64,000 nt of DNA from positions 1,086,787-1,150,786 of the forward strand of contig JXTB01000023.1 in NCBI GenBank assembly GCA_002914805.1. The letters are read 5' to 3'. Source of the DNA: Parasponia andersonii. Lineage: Eukaryota; Streptophyta; Magnoliopsida; Rosales; Cannabaceae. Below the pieces are notes generated by a model. The model was given only the letters and a program-made list of their open reading frames with translations. It had not been told where the DNA came from and ran no database searches. The position numbers were made by a program, and so were the translations under genes. This document shows, one piece after another, positions 1-12,108 of this stretch (position 1 is its first letter; each line of letters starts with the position of its first letter).

Positions 1-285
1 GCATTTTAACCAATTCTTTTGCATTTAATATATATATAAAATTCGAAATCCTTTTTATTTGTAATTTTGTAAGACTGATTGTACTTTTTTCTCTTTTATT
101 TTTTTTTCCTTTACAATAGTTCTGAGTATTATCAATTTTGACACTATTTTAAATCTTAAGGTGAAATATATGATAAATTATAACTCATTAAAAAATAGAC
201 CTTTTCTTAATGAAAATTTTGAAAATATGAAATTACCCCGCATTCTTACTCAATAGACGTCTGATCCTATCAAAATTTCAACCAA
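1..285. other. AT-rich non-coding DNA
   Basis: No gene, RNA or repeat is recognised here. The stretch is AT-rich and ends at the left target duplication of the small DNA transposon that follows. Confidence 0.4.
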
Positions 286-294
286 GTTAGGATA

Positions 295-735
295 ACGGAG
301 CTAGAAAATTTTTTTAGGGGGGCAAAGTCTTATGCTAAATTTTGTATTTTTTTCATTCTTTTTGCTCTTTGTATTTTGTTTCTCCAATTCCTTTAAATAG
401 ATTTGTAATTGAAAAATATAATTTAGGAGAATATGGGCCAAAATATGATTAAAAAGATTTTTTTAAGTGAAATCTCTTAACATTATTCATAAAAGTATGG
501 AAAAAAGATAAAGTAGTTAAGAATAATATAAGTAAAGTTTAAAAATTGTAAAATTTAATAGGAGCAAATGAGAAACATTATTCATTTTTTTTATGAGATA
601 TGTTGGTGAATTTTTTTAATTATCAAAATTTAGAGTAGCAATCAGAGATAAAATTGAATATTTTATCAACGAAGGAGTAAAAGTTAAAATTTTGAAAAGT
701 TGAGGGGGCATATGCCTCAGGTGATTCCGTCCTTG
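295..735. mobile_element. Small non-autonomous DNA transposon (Mutator- or hAT-like)
   Basis: A segment of about 440 bp is bounded by GTTAGGATA (286-294) and GTTAGAATA (736-744), an 8/9 matching target duplication. It begins ACGGAGCTAG followed by a T-run and a G-run, and ends with a G-rich stretch and CCGTCCTTG, whose complement CAAGGACGGA resembles the left end. This layout matches a common plant repeat class. No transposase is visible. A second member with the same type of ends lies at 41700-42371. Superfamily is uncertain because 8-9 bp duplications fit both hAT and Mutator. Confidence 0.5.
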
Positions 736-744
736 GTTAGAATA

Positions 745-1850
745 ACAAAAAAAAAAAAAGGAAAAAAAAACTCTAGTCTATGATCAACCATGGTCAAAAA
801 ACAAATTCAACTTTGGTCAAAAAATTATATTTGGTTTATAATATTCGAAAAACCATATCTATGTTCGAATTTTATAGTGTCATAGATCTCCTCCTTTTCC
901 AATGCCATATACAAAACACGCCTTCGATGAAAAGCCAAAATAGCCAATCACTCAAGCATGTACCAGATCTTCGACAATGGTGGTCTCTTCGATGACAAGG
1001 AGTACAAAAGGTAGTGGGGGATCCATATGTTAGCATCTGGAGAGATGAGGTTAGTGCATCTTCATCGCAGTAAAGGCTGAAGGAGAAGGGATAAAGCGGA
1101 TATTTTAGGGTTGAGTATTTTAGAGTTTTCAAGTGAGGAGAATAGGTAAGTAATTTTATATGTGTAATATGATATCGAGTTAGTTTTGATAAAATTTATG
1201 AATAATAACCTTCACAATGCACTTGTTGGTAAACACCTTAGGTGTAAAACTTTCACAATTATTTGTTTATTTTACATATAGGCTTTTATATGATTTTTTT
1301 TTTCTAAGACTAAAACCATCTTCGTTTTTTTTTTTAACTTTTTTTTTCTTAGTAATTTTGTTTTGAAAACCTCGAAAAACAGGATATTTGTTTTGAATTT
1401 TTTTGTGAAAAAAATTAATTTTGAAAATAAAACTGGAAAAAGAAAAAAAAAACAGTAAAAGACTTTATACTTGCATTACTAGGTCATGCCAAATGTATAC
1501 ATTCTTACCTTATGTCATGCTGGTTTAGACAAGATTGCTAATCATGTCCTATTTGTGCTCATTATCATGCCATAATCGTGTTGTTATCCTACTTATCAGT
1601 TTTTGTGCCCAATTTTTTTACTTTTCAATATTATGTTATTTTCGCAGCTAACCATGTCTATTTATGATATTGTGTTATTTCATGCCTAATTGTACTCATT
1701 TTGGATATAATATTATTTTTGTGCCTAGTAGTGTCCGCTTTATGTATTATGATGTTTTAGTATCCAGTTATATTTGTTTTTATATGATTTTTGATAGGTA
1801 TTAATTTTACAACTAAATAGTTATTTTTATGCTAATTTGTGAGTTTCTAT
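745..1850. other. AT-rich non-coding DNA, no gene seen
   Basis: Poly-A and poly-T tracts and AT-rich sequence. The short open frames at 780-1132 on either strand overlap each other and look like no known family. From about 1460 the sequence grades into the LTR-like repeat that follows; its true left edge may lie in here. Confidence 0.35.
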
Positions 1851-4000
1851 ATTTATCTAAGGGTAATTTCCTTTGCTTTAGTGGTTCTAGGTGATTTGGA
1901 GATGAAATAATGAAAATGAGTTGAATTAGAGTTGAAAATCAAAGAGATATACTGAAATAGGATAAAATCTTGAAATGTGGTATTTTCCTAAAATCGAGTT
2001 GAAAAGTGCTATTTTTGCCAAAAATAGGGAAAAATATTCTTTCTTTAAACCAGTGTTTGGGCATCCATACAAAAAGACAAAAATCATCAAAATTTCAAGA
2101 AACTCAACGCCTTAGTGTTGGAGGCTTCTTTTGTATCGATTTTGATTATTTTGACGGCTAAAACTCCTATTTTGCACGGGATTTAACCTAGACGCCTCCC
2201 AGACTTTTTTTTTTATTTTTTTATTTATATTTGTATATATATATATATATATATAAGGCTATCTAGACCAGTTGGAGACAAGTCTTAAAATACCTAGGAG
2301 CCATTAAAAATATATTGAAGACCAAGAGAGAGGAGGAGAGCTTAGAGGCAGCTCTAGTTGCGATAATCATTCTTTCTCCCTTATTCTTCTAGTTCTTCTT
2401 TGTTTTCTGATAGCATGATGTTTATCCTCTTTATTCTTGTATACATACTAGTATATGCCCTAGATTAGGTTAAGGGTGATTTCAAAATCCTAACATAATT
2501 GTAGTTTGATTTTCAATTCTATACAGGTTATCTATTCAAATTGCTATTGTTCTTCCATACTTGTTTGCTTTATGAATTATATCATAATTTGCAATGAGGA
2601 TACGGCAAGTATAAGAGCATAGAATACAGATTCAATTCAAGTTTCCCTTGGTCCAATTACAAGAGTTTGAGCTAAAAGATTCAAGGAATATCTCAATAGG
2701 CTAATTCAAAGTATTTAGACTGAGGTGCATTCTTGGAGGCCCAAGATTGATGTTCCATGTGGATAGCTCAAGGTTGCGTAAATTTAAGCATAGTTTTCTG
2801 ATTTAGATAACTTACCCATTTTTTATTCATCAAGGAGAATGGTTGGCTTTACTGAGCTAAATTACCTTTCTTATTTATGTATTATAAGTTTTATTGCTAA
2901 GTTGTAAAACTTGCATGCCAATGTAGATACTTTTCTTTTTTTATTAATAAGTAGGTGTGTTTTAGGGTAATTATAGGAAATCAATTTTTTGAATTCCAAT
3001 TAAGTTATTTTAGTTTCTTTTTTTTGTTTTGAGCATCTTCTTAGGGGTTTTCTAGCTGCTAATTTTTGTGGTCCTCTATATATTTAAATAACCATTAGCT
3101 TATTGATAGAAATCAAATGTTATTTCATTAAAATTGAGAGCAATTTTTTTTTAGTCCTTTAAGAACTATTTCGAACTTATCAAATTTCTCTGTAGCGTTC
3201 ATTCCTTAACTTGTTAATCGAGTTTTCTATTTTTAATTGTGACATCCTCCTTTATACCAAGGTTCACATCTCTTATAAGTGTTGGGTCGCAATTTTCATC
3301 CAAATCTGAAAGTAAAACGATCCTAGGCATCATTCTAATTTCGAGCTTTATCACAAGTTGACCGGGTTCGTATTAATTTGGTTAAGAATATAACTAGATG
3401 AATATAATATAATTCGATAGCTAGGATTTGAATCAGACATTTGTTATATTTTAATCTATTAGTAGTGAATCTATTATTGATATGCTCGTTAGAGGTACTA
3501 GTTATAGTGAAGGACAATACCCAGGTTAATATTTCATGTTTATAAGATTTTAATCTAGACAAATCTATCTTTCTTACCATAAAGTTTTTGTTAGATTAAT
3601 CCAGGGCGTTTGCTTAAGACATTAATAAAGAGAAATTATTCGTAGCATTTGTCTAGTTAATGCACAATCTAAGGAAAAATAGGGTAATTACACATTTGTA
3701 GATTATCTATGATTAGTAACTTTGATAGATAGCTAGGTTTGAGATTTGGTAATTAAATTAATATAGTGGTGACAAATTAACCTTATTTTATTGATTTTAT
3801 TTTGCTTTCAGTTAAATTTATATTTTTGTTTTATTTTATTCTCAATCCCCTTTACCTTAAGATTAGTAATAACTTAGTTAGATCAGTTCCTTGTGGGATC
3901 GGTCCTTACTTATCACTATACTAGTAATTACTAGGTTTCCCTTGGTCTTACTAGATAGAGATATGAAGGTAAAATAATTTAGTTGCCTGACGACACACTA
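1850..4000 (+). mobile_element. Decayed LTR-type repeat (possibly Athila/Tat-like)
   Basis: The stretch matches, at low identity and in the same order, the repeat at 38521-39885. Shared blocks include the sequence around 2400-2580 (compare 39050-39240) and the block around 3660-3930 ending in a CTTGTGGGATCGG-type motif (compare 39790-39840, TCGTGGGATCGACTG). Such motifs are frequent near the 5' LTR ends of plant Ty3/gypsy elements of the Athila/Tat group. No coding part is recognised. It is a fossil, judged old from the divergence. Both edges are approximate. Confidence 0.4.
2234..2255. repeat. (TA)n microsatellite
   Basis: About eleven uninterrupted TA units inside the LTR-type repeat. Confidence 0.85.
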
Positions 4001-6138
4001 ATTTTCTTACCTAATTATTCTTCTTATGCATAATTGTATCCAGTTTGAATACATTCTAACTTAGTTAGCACTCACCCGAACTATATCATAGCATATAACT
4101 CAAAAAATTAAACTAGATAACATCAAATTTCATTAATACAAACTTTTGTAATTTGAGTACATCTCAAATACGTTGGTACCTAATCAAATTGTATTATTCC
4201 TTTTTAACCCTTTTAAGAGCATTCTATTGAAGGTGAGCTTTCTCTTCAGTGCCACAACCCAAACTCTATGACAATTGCAGAATGAGCATTTCACTTAATT
4301 TAGAAATTCTTAATTTATTTATAAAACTATCCAAAAATGTTTCCAATTTGTGAAAGAGTTTCATATCTAAAAGTATTTGAACTCCAACAAGCAAACAAAT
4401 CTCAAAAGTTTCTAATTTGTAAAAGATTTCATATCTAAAAGTATTGCAACTCCAACAAGCGAACAAATCTCACAACTATATATTATAACTAAACTTAGTA
4501 GGTCCTTTCACAATAATATTAGTTGGGAAGACTTGCACTTAGAGTTCATGGACATGAGGGATGTCAGAATTGCTTTAAGAGCTAGTGAGAGATTGTTAGA
4601 AGTATATACTTTTCAAAGCATATTCCATCTTGTAGTAATAATTTTCTAGAATTAGTAAAAAATTAGATGCTTTCATTATATCTTTTGTATGAGTGTGATT
4701 GAATAAAAGTCCATTTATCACAAGTATCTTCACAAACGACATTAGTCTAAGTCATTTTATACTTAAATAAAATTAGGATTTTTAACTTTTTCCCCAAAAT
4801 TATGTACCTTGTCTCATTTTACTCCTTGAATTATAAAAAATTATCTAAATAGCCCCTAAACTATAGAAATGGGCACACCATTTGTTAACCTAACAAAACT
4901 GTCATGTGCTTATCACCTGATTGGTTTTTAAGAATAATTAACAAATAAAAAGACATATAAGTTTAAAAAATTACAAAATATGAAAAAAGAAAGAAAAAAA
5001 TTAGTCTTCTTTTTCCGCTTCTCCTCATCTGCAAACACGAAAAGAAAAAAAAAAGATTGATCGACAAATTAATCAAGCATTTGTTGGAAAAAAAAAACTC
5101 AAATCAAATTAAAATTTAAGCTTTACAATAAATCCCCAAAACAATTCACTTAATAACTATATCAGATTCTTATAATGAACCAACGGCTCCTCCGCCATAG
5201 CTATCTTACTGAACCACGTGAATAAGCTTTGCTCTCAAGGTTGCCATAACCAAAATTGATGAGAGAGATGTGCAAGATTTGAGGTCTGTAGAAACTATAA
5301 ACCAGATTTTGAAGAAGAGTACCACAAAATTCTAAGTGATGAAATTGCCTAGATAAGGTACTTACAATTTATAACTATAATTTATGGTGTCCAGTTAAAG
5401 AATATGGACAGGAACACAAGCTTTTTTTCCTTTTAAATTTCATCTTGTACGTATAATTAATTTTTTAATAGAAAAAAATAAGAAACTAAATATTTTTTTT
5501 AAGTTTAGAGCTTGTTTGGTAATACTTATTTAAACTATTTTTAGTTTTTTTAATTAAAAAAGTGAAAATACTTTTCAAAACTTGAACAATTATGAAAAAT
5601 GTTAAAGTCTAGATTGTCAATTTCTTGATCAATACTTTTTAACATCTCAAATAATGCAAGTTATAAACATGATTCATAACTTATTTCAAGATTAAGAAAG
5701 ATATATATTAATTATCAAGTTTGTGAGAATATATTTTTGTCAATGACACTTATTACAAAAATATATTTCACATGATCTATGTTCAATGTTGGCACACCAA
5801 GACTTTTTGCATATGGCCACACTAATATAAATTAAGACACATCATAAATGCGCAAAGTCTTATAACATGATCTAAGAGAAGCGTCAAACTTCTCTTATTA
5901 GGTATGAACAATCTTATTTGATTTAAGTTGAGAAAATATGTCTTAACTTTAATAAACAATTTTATTAAAATATTTCTCTAATGAATAAATCATGGAATCT
6001 TTTTTACATTTACTATATATTGTACCAATAATCAAAATATTATCATAAATATTATGCATGAAATATCATTTTATTAAATATCTAAAATATTCAATAAATA
6101 TCTATAAATAATAAATACTTTTTGGACATAATCCTAAC
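4001..6138. other. Non-coding AT-rich DNA, no gene seen
   Basis: No coding region or RNA gene is recognised. A short internal direct repeat lies at about 4320-4470: two blocks of roughly 90 bp containing AATTTGTRAAAGA and CATATCTAAAAGTATT followed by AACTCCAACAAGC. The rest is low-complexity AT-rich sequence. Confidence 0.35.
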
Positions 6139-7331
6139 AATGGTTCCTTCTCCTTTAAACATTGAGCCTCCATTAGGGAGTGTAGTTAGTGACTTTTTGA
6201 CCGACACAGGTTAGACTCTTCCTATTGATTTTCGATGTAGATTTCCTATAATTGCTGATATTATTGAGGCAATGGTGTGTTTGGTCGGTCTTGATGTTCT
6301 ATTTGGGATGGATTGTTTGGATGTTGTGATTACTTGTTCAGAAGCTTATGCTTTGCTTTCTAGTTCGTTCGCTGTTCCATCTTGAGAAAAACAGATTTGG
6401 TAATCTTTTATTCCCCCTTCAAGGCCGACATTACTTTGAAAGGTGCTTCATGATCATGTTCCTATTATGGACTCTTTGATGTTGCAAGGATTTTATCTTC
6501 TGTCTTATTGATATTTTTATAAAGCTTCGATAGAGAGCTTAACTCATTTGTCTCCTTTCTGTGCTTTTTGGAAGGTTGGTGTCATCTTTATTTTTTGGAT
6601 TATATGGTAGTTTTAGGATTTAGCTTTCTTTAAAGATAAAATTCCTATGTTTATCTTTGGCTTTAACTCTTTTATGTTCAATTTAGTTACCAAATTATTG
6701 ATTTTAAGAGTGTTTCAAATTAAAGGCAGGCCTCGGAAGGCTCTTAAAATTGAGGTTGTTTGGAGGAATCATTCTTCTTGGATTAAAGCTAACACAAATG
6801 GTTTCTCTTATACGAGGTCTTTCTAGTTACTCAGGTGTGTTTCGACCTCTTTGGGGTTTTGTTCGAGGGTGCTTCACCATCTCTATAGGGGTGAGTAAAG
6901 CCTTTAAGATGGAGTTGGCTATTGTGATACATACTATAAAGTTTGCTTGGAGGTATGGTTAGAGACACCTTTATCTTAAGAGTGATTCTTTTTATGTGGA
7001 TTTCGATTTTCATTTGAATGGCTCGTTCTCTTAAGGTTTCGGTTTAATAGAGGCCAACTTGGTCTAGAGTTTTGGATTATATTACTAGTATAAAATTTGT
7101 GATATCGCATATTTATTGAGAGGATAACTAGGTTGCTAATTTCTTAGCTTCTAAGGCTTCATCTATCATTTATCCTACTTAGTGGTAACCTACAGGCACC
7201 TGCTATTATTTCTTCTTTAGTTTATGATAACTGTATTATGAAGCCTAGTTATAAGTTTTGTTTATTCTTATTTTTTGGACTTTTTTCTCTTTATTTTGTT
7301 TCATATTTTAGTCTTTGAGAGGTAAGAATCA
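6139..7331 (+). mobile_element. LINE (L1-type) 3' remnant: zf-RVT and RNase H regions
   Basis: Broken reading frames on the plus strand match the C-terminal half of plant L1 ORF2. At 6160-6300 the frame reads GSVVSDFLTDTG then TLPIDFR, as in the linker before the zf-RVT domain. At 6450-6600 DHVPIMDSLMLQGFYLLS and LTHLSPFCAFWKVGVIF resemble the zinc-binding reverse-transcriptase domain (family pattern: RRG, Cys pairs, HLF..C). At 6760-7180 VWRNHSSWIKANTNG, KMELAIVIHTIKFAWRYG and ISHIY.EDN.VANFLASKAS follow the RNase H fold of these elements. There are several in-frame stops (for example those replacing Arg and Gln in HIYREDNQVAN), and no endonuclease or RT core, so this is a dead 5'-truncated copy. 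Its 3' end abuts the CACTA terminus. Confidence 0.7.
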
Positions 7332-7700
7332 CACTACTAAAAATATGCTTTTAAGCAGCAAAAAGTAAATACTGCAAAAGAATAAAAAAAAAAATCATAA
7401 AAAGGTTTACGATAAAATTTTGTGGCATTTCTTAAGTATCACAATAGCCAATGCAGCAATTATTTTGCGGTACTTTTTGTATATTTAAAAATGTTGCTAA
7501 AAAATTACAGCAAATGTTGCAAAAAAGTTTGTGACATTTATGATAGTGTTGTTAATATTTTTTATGACATTTAAATATGTGCTGTAAAAAATCACCACAA
7601 AATAAACGAGGCTATCACTATTTTTTTTTTTTTTTTTGCAGATTAAGGTGTCCTAAAATATTGCAGCCCAAACAACACTATAATCCGAAAAATTTCAAAA
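7332..7700 (+). mobile_element. CACTA (En/Spm) transposon terminus, partial
   Basis: The segment starts CACTACTAAAAATATG, the canonical plant CACTA end (CACTACTAGAAA type). It then carries many short subterminal motifs such as ACTGCAAAAG, TTGCAAAAAA and TGCTGTAAAAAA in both orientations, typical of the TNPA-binding subterminal regions of this superfamily. The opposite end (TTTTAGTAGTG) was not found downstream, so this is a solitary end or fragment; the right edge is approximate. Confidence 0.55.
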
Positions 7701-7914
7701 TAATAATGTTTCAACATTTATTCAGTTAACAAAAAGTAAGGAAAATTTCAAAATGCCCTTCAACTTAGAGATAAGACTATACAACTGGTGGTCAAACCTG
7801 TGAATGGAAGTAATTAGAAATTGGGCTGCTACTCCATCACCACTGACCCACATACCTATTTCATCTTCATTACTTAGTTTGTTCTGTTTTTCATGTTCTA
7901 TAGGTATTAATAAT

Positions 7915-8690
7915 GTTGCTCCAAAAACTCAATTCCAATTATCTAGCATTTAGTTATCCTATTTTGTTTGTTTTGGCCTATTTTGGTCAACATTTTTGTA
8001 GCACAGTCAAACTAAAGAATTTATTTCCTGAAACTTACATAAGATCACAAAGATCCAAATAAAGAGTGTTTGTTACTCTAAAAACCTAATTCCAATTCTC
8101 TAGCATATACTTATCTCACTATACTCGTTTCGACTTATTTTAGTTAATTGTTTTGTAGAACAGTGAAACCAAGGAATTTGTTCCCCAAAACTTATCAAGG
8201 ATTATGAGAAACCAAATAAAGAGAGTTTATTGCTCCAAAAGCCTAATTCTAATTATCTAGTGCATGGTTATCTCACCTTGCTCGATTTTTGTAGAATAAT
8301 CAAACTAAGAAGTTTGTTTCCTAAAACTTATCCAATGTCACAAGGAACCAGATAAAAAGAGTCTATTGCTCTAAAAATACAATTCTAATTATCCATTTTG
8401 GTTGACATTTTTGTTGAACAATCAAATTAAAGAGTTTGTTTTCTAAAACATACCGAGGGTCACAAAGAACTAAATAAAGAATGTTTATTGCTCCAAATAC
8501 CTAATTTCAATTATCTAGTATATAGATATTCTACTTTGCCCATTTCAGTCAAACCTTTTTGTAGAATAGTTAAACTAAATTGTTTATTTCCCAAAATATA
8601 CCTAGGGTCAAAAAGAACCAAATAACTTCTGTTTGTTACTCCAAAAGCCTATTTCCAATTATCTAACAAATAGTTATCCTACTATGCACC
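7915..8690. repeat. Tandem array, about 5.5 copies of a ~157-bp unit
   Basis: The block CTCCAAAAACCTAATTCCAA plus TTATCTAGCATATAGTTATC recurs with starts near 7921, 8078, 8235, 8371, 8493 and 8641. Between them lie GTAGAACAGTCAAACTAAAG, a TTTGTTTCCTAAAACTTA block and GGTCACAAAGAACCAAATAAAGAG. The first two spacings are 157 bp; later ones are shorter (136, 122, 148). Copies differ by roughly 15-25 percent by eye, so the array is not recent. No coding potential is seen. Confidence 0.8.
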
Positions 8691-8781
8691 AATAATGTAG
8701 TACGTTTTTAAATATTTTTATAGACTGCACCATTAAACTATTTAAGTGAAAAATCACATAGTTGGTACAGTGCGATACAAT

Positions 8782-9004
8782 GTTGTTTAATCGATTTATA
8801 CGGTATATTAGTTTTCTTGAACAACCCTAGAATTGAGAATTAGAGCATGAGATTTTTAGATATGTGTATATACATATATCTACATATGTATTGTAGTTTA
8901 ATTGGTTCATGTGGTATATCGATTTTCTTGAACAACCCTAACAATGAGAATTAGTGCATGAGATTATTATATATTTGTATATACATATATCTACATATGT
9001 ATTA
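8782..9004. repeat. Direct duplication, ~111-bp unit x2
   Basis: Two adjacent copies share GTTTTCTTGAACAACCCT, GAGAATTAGNGCATGAGA and ATATACATATATCTACATAT, offset by about 111 bp (compare 8811 and 8922). It lies just beyond the 157-bp array but does not share its unit. Confidence 0.8.
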
Positions 9005-9580
9005 AGAAAAAGTGTAGATATATTAGCCTTATGTCTTAAGCCATATTAACGTATTGTCGTGTCTAAGAAGAAACATGAAAGTGGCAATTAATGTAAATCC
9101 CTATTTTATTTCAGACTTTCCTTAGATTGCGACCCATTTATGCCATTGTTAATTCCTAGATAATATAAATAGTTCTCTGCTATATTAATACAAGTTCTAA
9201 TGGGCTAAGATAAGATATTAATGAGTAAATCACTAATGTCGATCATATTCGTATGTATATGTATAAGTAATATTATGGGACAAAATATTTAGATTTTTTT
9301 TTTCACCTTAGATGAGTGTAATTGAATTATAGGGTTCAATATTAGAGATACGTGTGGTTATCAACTCGAGGCACACCAAAATATTTAGATTTTAATTATA
9401 TATAGTTTGTGAAATGTGATACAAATATATATATTAATAAGGAAAATGTTTTACTATGGAAAATGAATAGAAATAACATCGTATATTCAAAATCATCTAC
9501 TCGAGGTCTAAATTTCGTGAAATCAGATCAACTACGTACGTACTAGATTTGTTGAGGGATATTTGGAAAAAAGATTATAT
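9005..9580. other. Non-coding DNA, no gene seen
   Basis: AT-rich sequence with no recognisable gene or repeat, ending at the left flank of the MITE. Confidence 0.35.
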
Positions 9581-9589
9581 TAATTTCTT

Positions 9590-10133
9590 GGGTTAAATAT
9601 AATATTGTTCACTGAATTATATTCATTATATCATTTTACTTGTTAAATTTTTAATGTACATAATAATAATGCCTAAATTTTGCAAATATTATAACAATGA
9701 TCTATTTATCACAAATTGCTAACTTTTTAACAAAAAAAAAATAATCATAGATAAAGTATATAATTTGATAATATTTATTTTTATGAGTCAAAATTTTGTG
9801 TTTAGCAATAATTACTATTTTATGTGCTTTTTATAAGATTTATTTTCGTTAAAAATTTAATTGTTTGTCAAGAAAAAAATCATTACAGCAATAATTATAT
9901 AAGTCTTAGTAGTCTATTATATAAATTAAAATTTCAGAATTTTTTTTTACCATAATTAACAAACTATATGCTTTATAATGATTTATTTCTATTAAATATT
10001 TAATAATTTGAGGTAAAAAAAAATTTTAGTATAATAATTATATAATTCATAAATTATTATAATATAAATTAAAAATTTAAGTAGCAATATAATACATAGT
10101 TTATAATTCACGTGCTATCAATATCATTAACCC
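9590..10133. mobile_element. Mutator-like MITE with long terminal inverted repeats
   Basis: Both ends read GGGTTAA inward, followed by long imperfect inverted repeats of about 75-80 bp. The left arm contains CACTGAATTATA and TTAAATTTTTAATGTA; the complemented right arm contains CACGTGAATTATA and TTAAATTTTTAATTTA. Flanking sequences TAATTTCTT (9581-9589) and TAATTTCGG (10134-10142) agree at 7/9 positions, fitting a 9-bp Mutator-type target duplication. The interior is AT-rich with no open frame. Superfamily rests on duplication length and TIR length only. Confidence 0.6.
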
Positions 10134-10142
10134 TAATTTCGG

Positions 10143-11649
10143 TTGGAAAAGCAATACGGCTTGAGTGGTCATGTGAACTAGTACGTACGTAGTGGTACTG
10201 AAGACGATCAGGGAGGCAGGGCATTAGAGGAGTGAGAGGTATCTTTGGTTAGCTTAGCTAGGTCAAAAGTTTGACTATACATCCAAAGTGATCATGTGTA
10301 GTGTGTACGATATGTATTACTATTTACTAGTACTACTGCAAATTATTCTGACACGTTGATGGGGCGCTCGATGAGTCTAATCACGGAGCTATTATCATCA
10401 TCATTATTCCCTACTATCTGGTTCTGCCTACAGCTTATTTAAGCGTAAATATATGTCTCATTATCTTGTTCTCTCTTCCCAGCCGGAAGGAGGAAAAAAT
10501 CAAGTTACGGAAGGATCATGATTCATGATCATCATCCAGATCAATATTTCTGATATTCATTTATATGGTGGGACCTCCCAGGATGGATGGTTTGACGGTT
10601 GACCTAGCTTATTAGCTTATTGGTCTTTAGAAAATAATAGCTGCTAACTTTTCTTTCTTTCTTTTAAATTGTATGGTTTAGCTTTCGGAGCCTCTATCTC
10701 CGTTTACATAGTTCCAGCATTTTGCGTAAAAGAACTTCAGCTTTGGCCTTTGAGACTGCTCCCCCCCCCCCCCCCCAAAAAAAAGGCTGACTTTAAATTT
10801 TGCAAGGTTTCTTTTGGCAATTAAGACTCTATATATAATTAATTATACGATTTAAGCGTAAAATCCATGATGATTTCCTTTCTACTCATAATTTATGCTT
10901 CTTTGGCTTAGCTAGAATGGTAAATTTATTAACCTAATTCATAAGTTCAATATAAATTCCCTAGCTTTTACCCGGGTTTTGAAATTGATATTCATTCTAT
11001 ACAGCTAGCCTAGTTAATCCAAATTATGGAATATATTATGGTTATGCAATTGTAAATATTTCAAGTAAAAGAAATCAGACTTGACTGTGCGTGATCAGTA
11101 TGAAGTTGCATGATCCATAGTCATGATCAACTAAACCGTAAAAACTCACATGCATCGTGCAATATTGTGAAAAAGGGCCAGCAAGTTGTGGTTCAAGTTT
11201 TTATCAGATACACAAGCATGCATTTACTGATCAGAAAGAGAGCCAAAACACGAGTAGATCATTATATTCAACGTTAAACACACACAAAATTAACGTACGC
11301 CAATTCAATCCTTGTGATAATTAAAGATCGAAAATTCTGGTTAATTAGAAGAAACAAAATTCCAAGTCATTAGTGCAAATTAATATGTTAGGCTAAATAA
11401 TTAAATTACATGTTTAAATTATATAACACCCTACATATATAATATCCCTCGTGTACATAGACGCTAGCATGCATTAAGTGATCATTAAAGACACTACACT
11501 AAAAAGAAGCATATAATTATCAATGTTAAACTTAGTAGATAACGCCGACTCACATAATTAGTACATAACAAATTAAGTGAACACATACATATATAACTCG
11601 TAGCAAATAAGTTATCAATGTCACCCAGAACAAAATATATTATAACATA
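10143..11649. other. Intergenic DNA downstream of the FPF1-like gene
   Basis: No gene is recognised. A (C)16 run followed by (A)8 lies at 10761-10784. A short palindrome, GATCATGATTCATGATC, lies at 10514-10530. Base composition is less monotonously AT-rich than in the transposon blocks, suggesting ordinary gene-flanking DNA that includes the 3' UTR of the minus-strand gene. Confidence 0.4.
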
Positions 11650-12030
11650 TTAAGGGGCTGAGTCCCGAACTTGAAAAAAAGAGCGATTTTTGACGACTAT
11701 ATCGTACATGTGGAGAGGCTTGAGCTTGGCGAAGTTAATGGGCAAGGAAATGAGGTGAGAGGACGCGTCAGAGCGGTGGAACTGGAGTAGGTCCGGCCTG
11801 TTTGAGTTGTGGTAGCGAGTCCAACCAAGTTCTCCAAGTCGAAGCTCGAGCTCAGCATAGGAGCGGATTACCTGGTTGGCAGGAAGGTAGACCAGGACTC
11901 GTGGACGAGCCCCGGGCGCGGTGGCTGTACCCGGCGGAAAGGGTGGCTCTTTTTGCTCGAATGACTCCCTTGTTGGGTAGCTTATCAGCCGCGCGACGCC
12001 GTTTTTGCCAAATATCCACACCCCGGACAT
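11650..12030 (-). CDS. FPF1: FPF1-like protein (flowering-promoting factor 1 family)
   Basis: A complete single-exon frame of 126 residues. It has the family hallmarks in order: N-terminal MSGVWIFGKNGVARLI, central RVLVYLPANQVIRSYAELE, LGELGWTRY, the DLLQFHRS motif, HLISLP, and C-terminal LHMYDIVVKNRSFFQVRD. Founding FPF1 proteins are about 110 residues; the extra stretch here (about residues 22-42, Pro/Ala-rich, ESFEQKEPPFPPGTATAPGA) is as I recall typical of the longer FPF1-like subgroup, not a defect. Known of the family: small plant-specific proteins without an enzymatic domain, promoting flowering and cell elongation in gibberellin-linked pathways; biochemical mechanism unresolved. The start is the first ATG downstream of a good TATA box. 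The coding region is much more GC-rich than its surroundings and lies alone among transposons. Confidence 0.92.
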   Translation of the reverse strand: MSGVWIFGKNGVARLISYPTRESFEQKEPPFPPGTATAPGARPRVLVYLPANQVIRSYAELELRLGELGWTRYHNSNRPDLLQFHRSDASSHLISLPINFAKLKPLHMYDIVVKNRSFFQVRDSAP

Positions 12031-12108
12031 GCTGCCAAGTTTCGGACTTTCTTTCTAGTGCTCGATGTTTGGGTGGTATGTGCGAGTTCTATAACGTGTA
12101 AAACATAG

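Noticed and set aside
10143-11649. Possible microRNA or other small RNA gene downstream of the FPF1-like gene
   Set aside because: The short palindrome at 10514 is too small, and no known plant microRNA sequence was recognised.
11802-12101. Plus-strand 99-residue frame over the FPF1-like gene
   Set aside because: Antisense shadow of a clearly recognised coding region with higher GC content.
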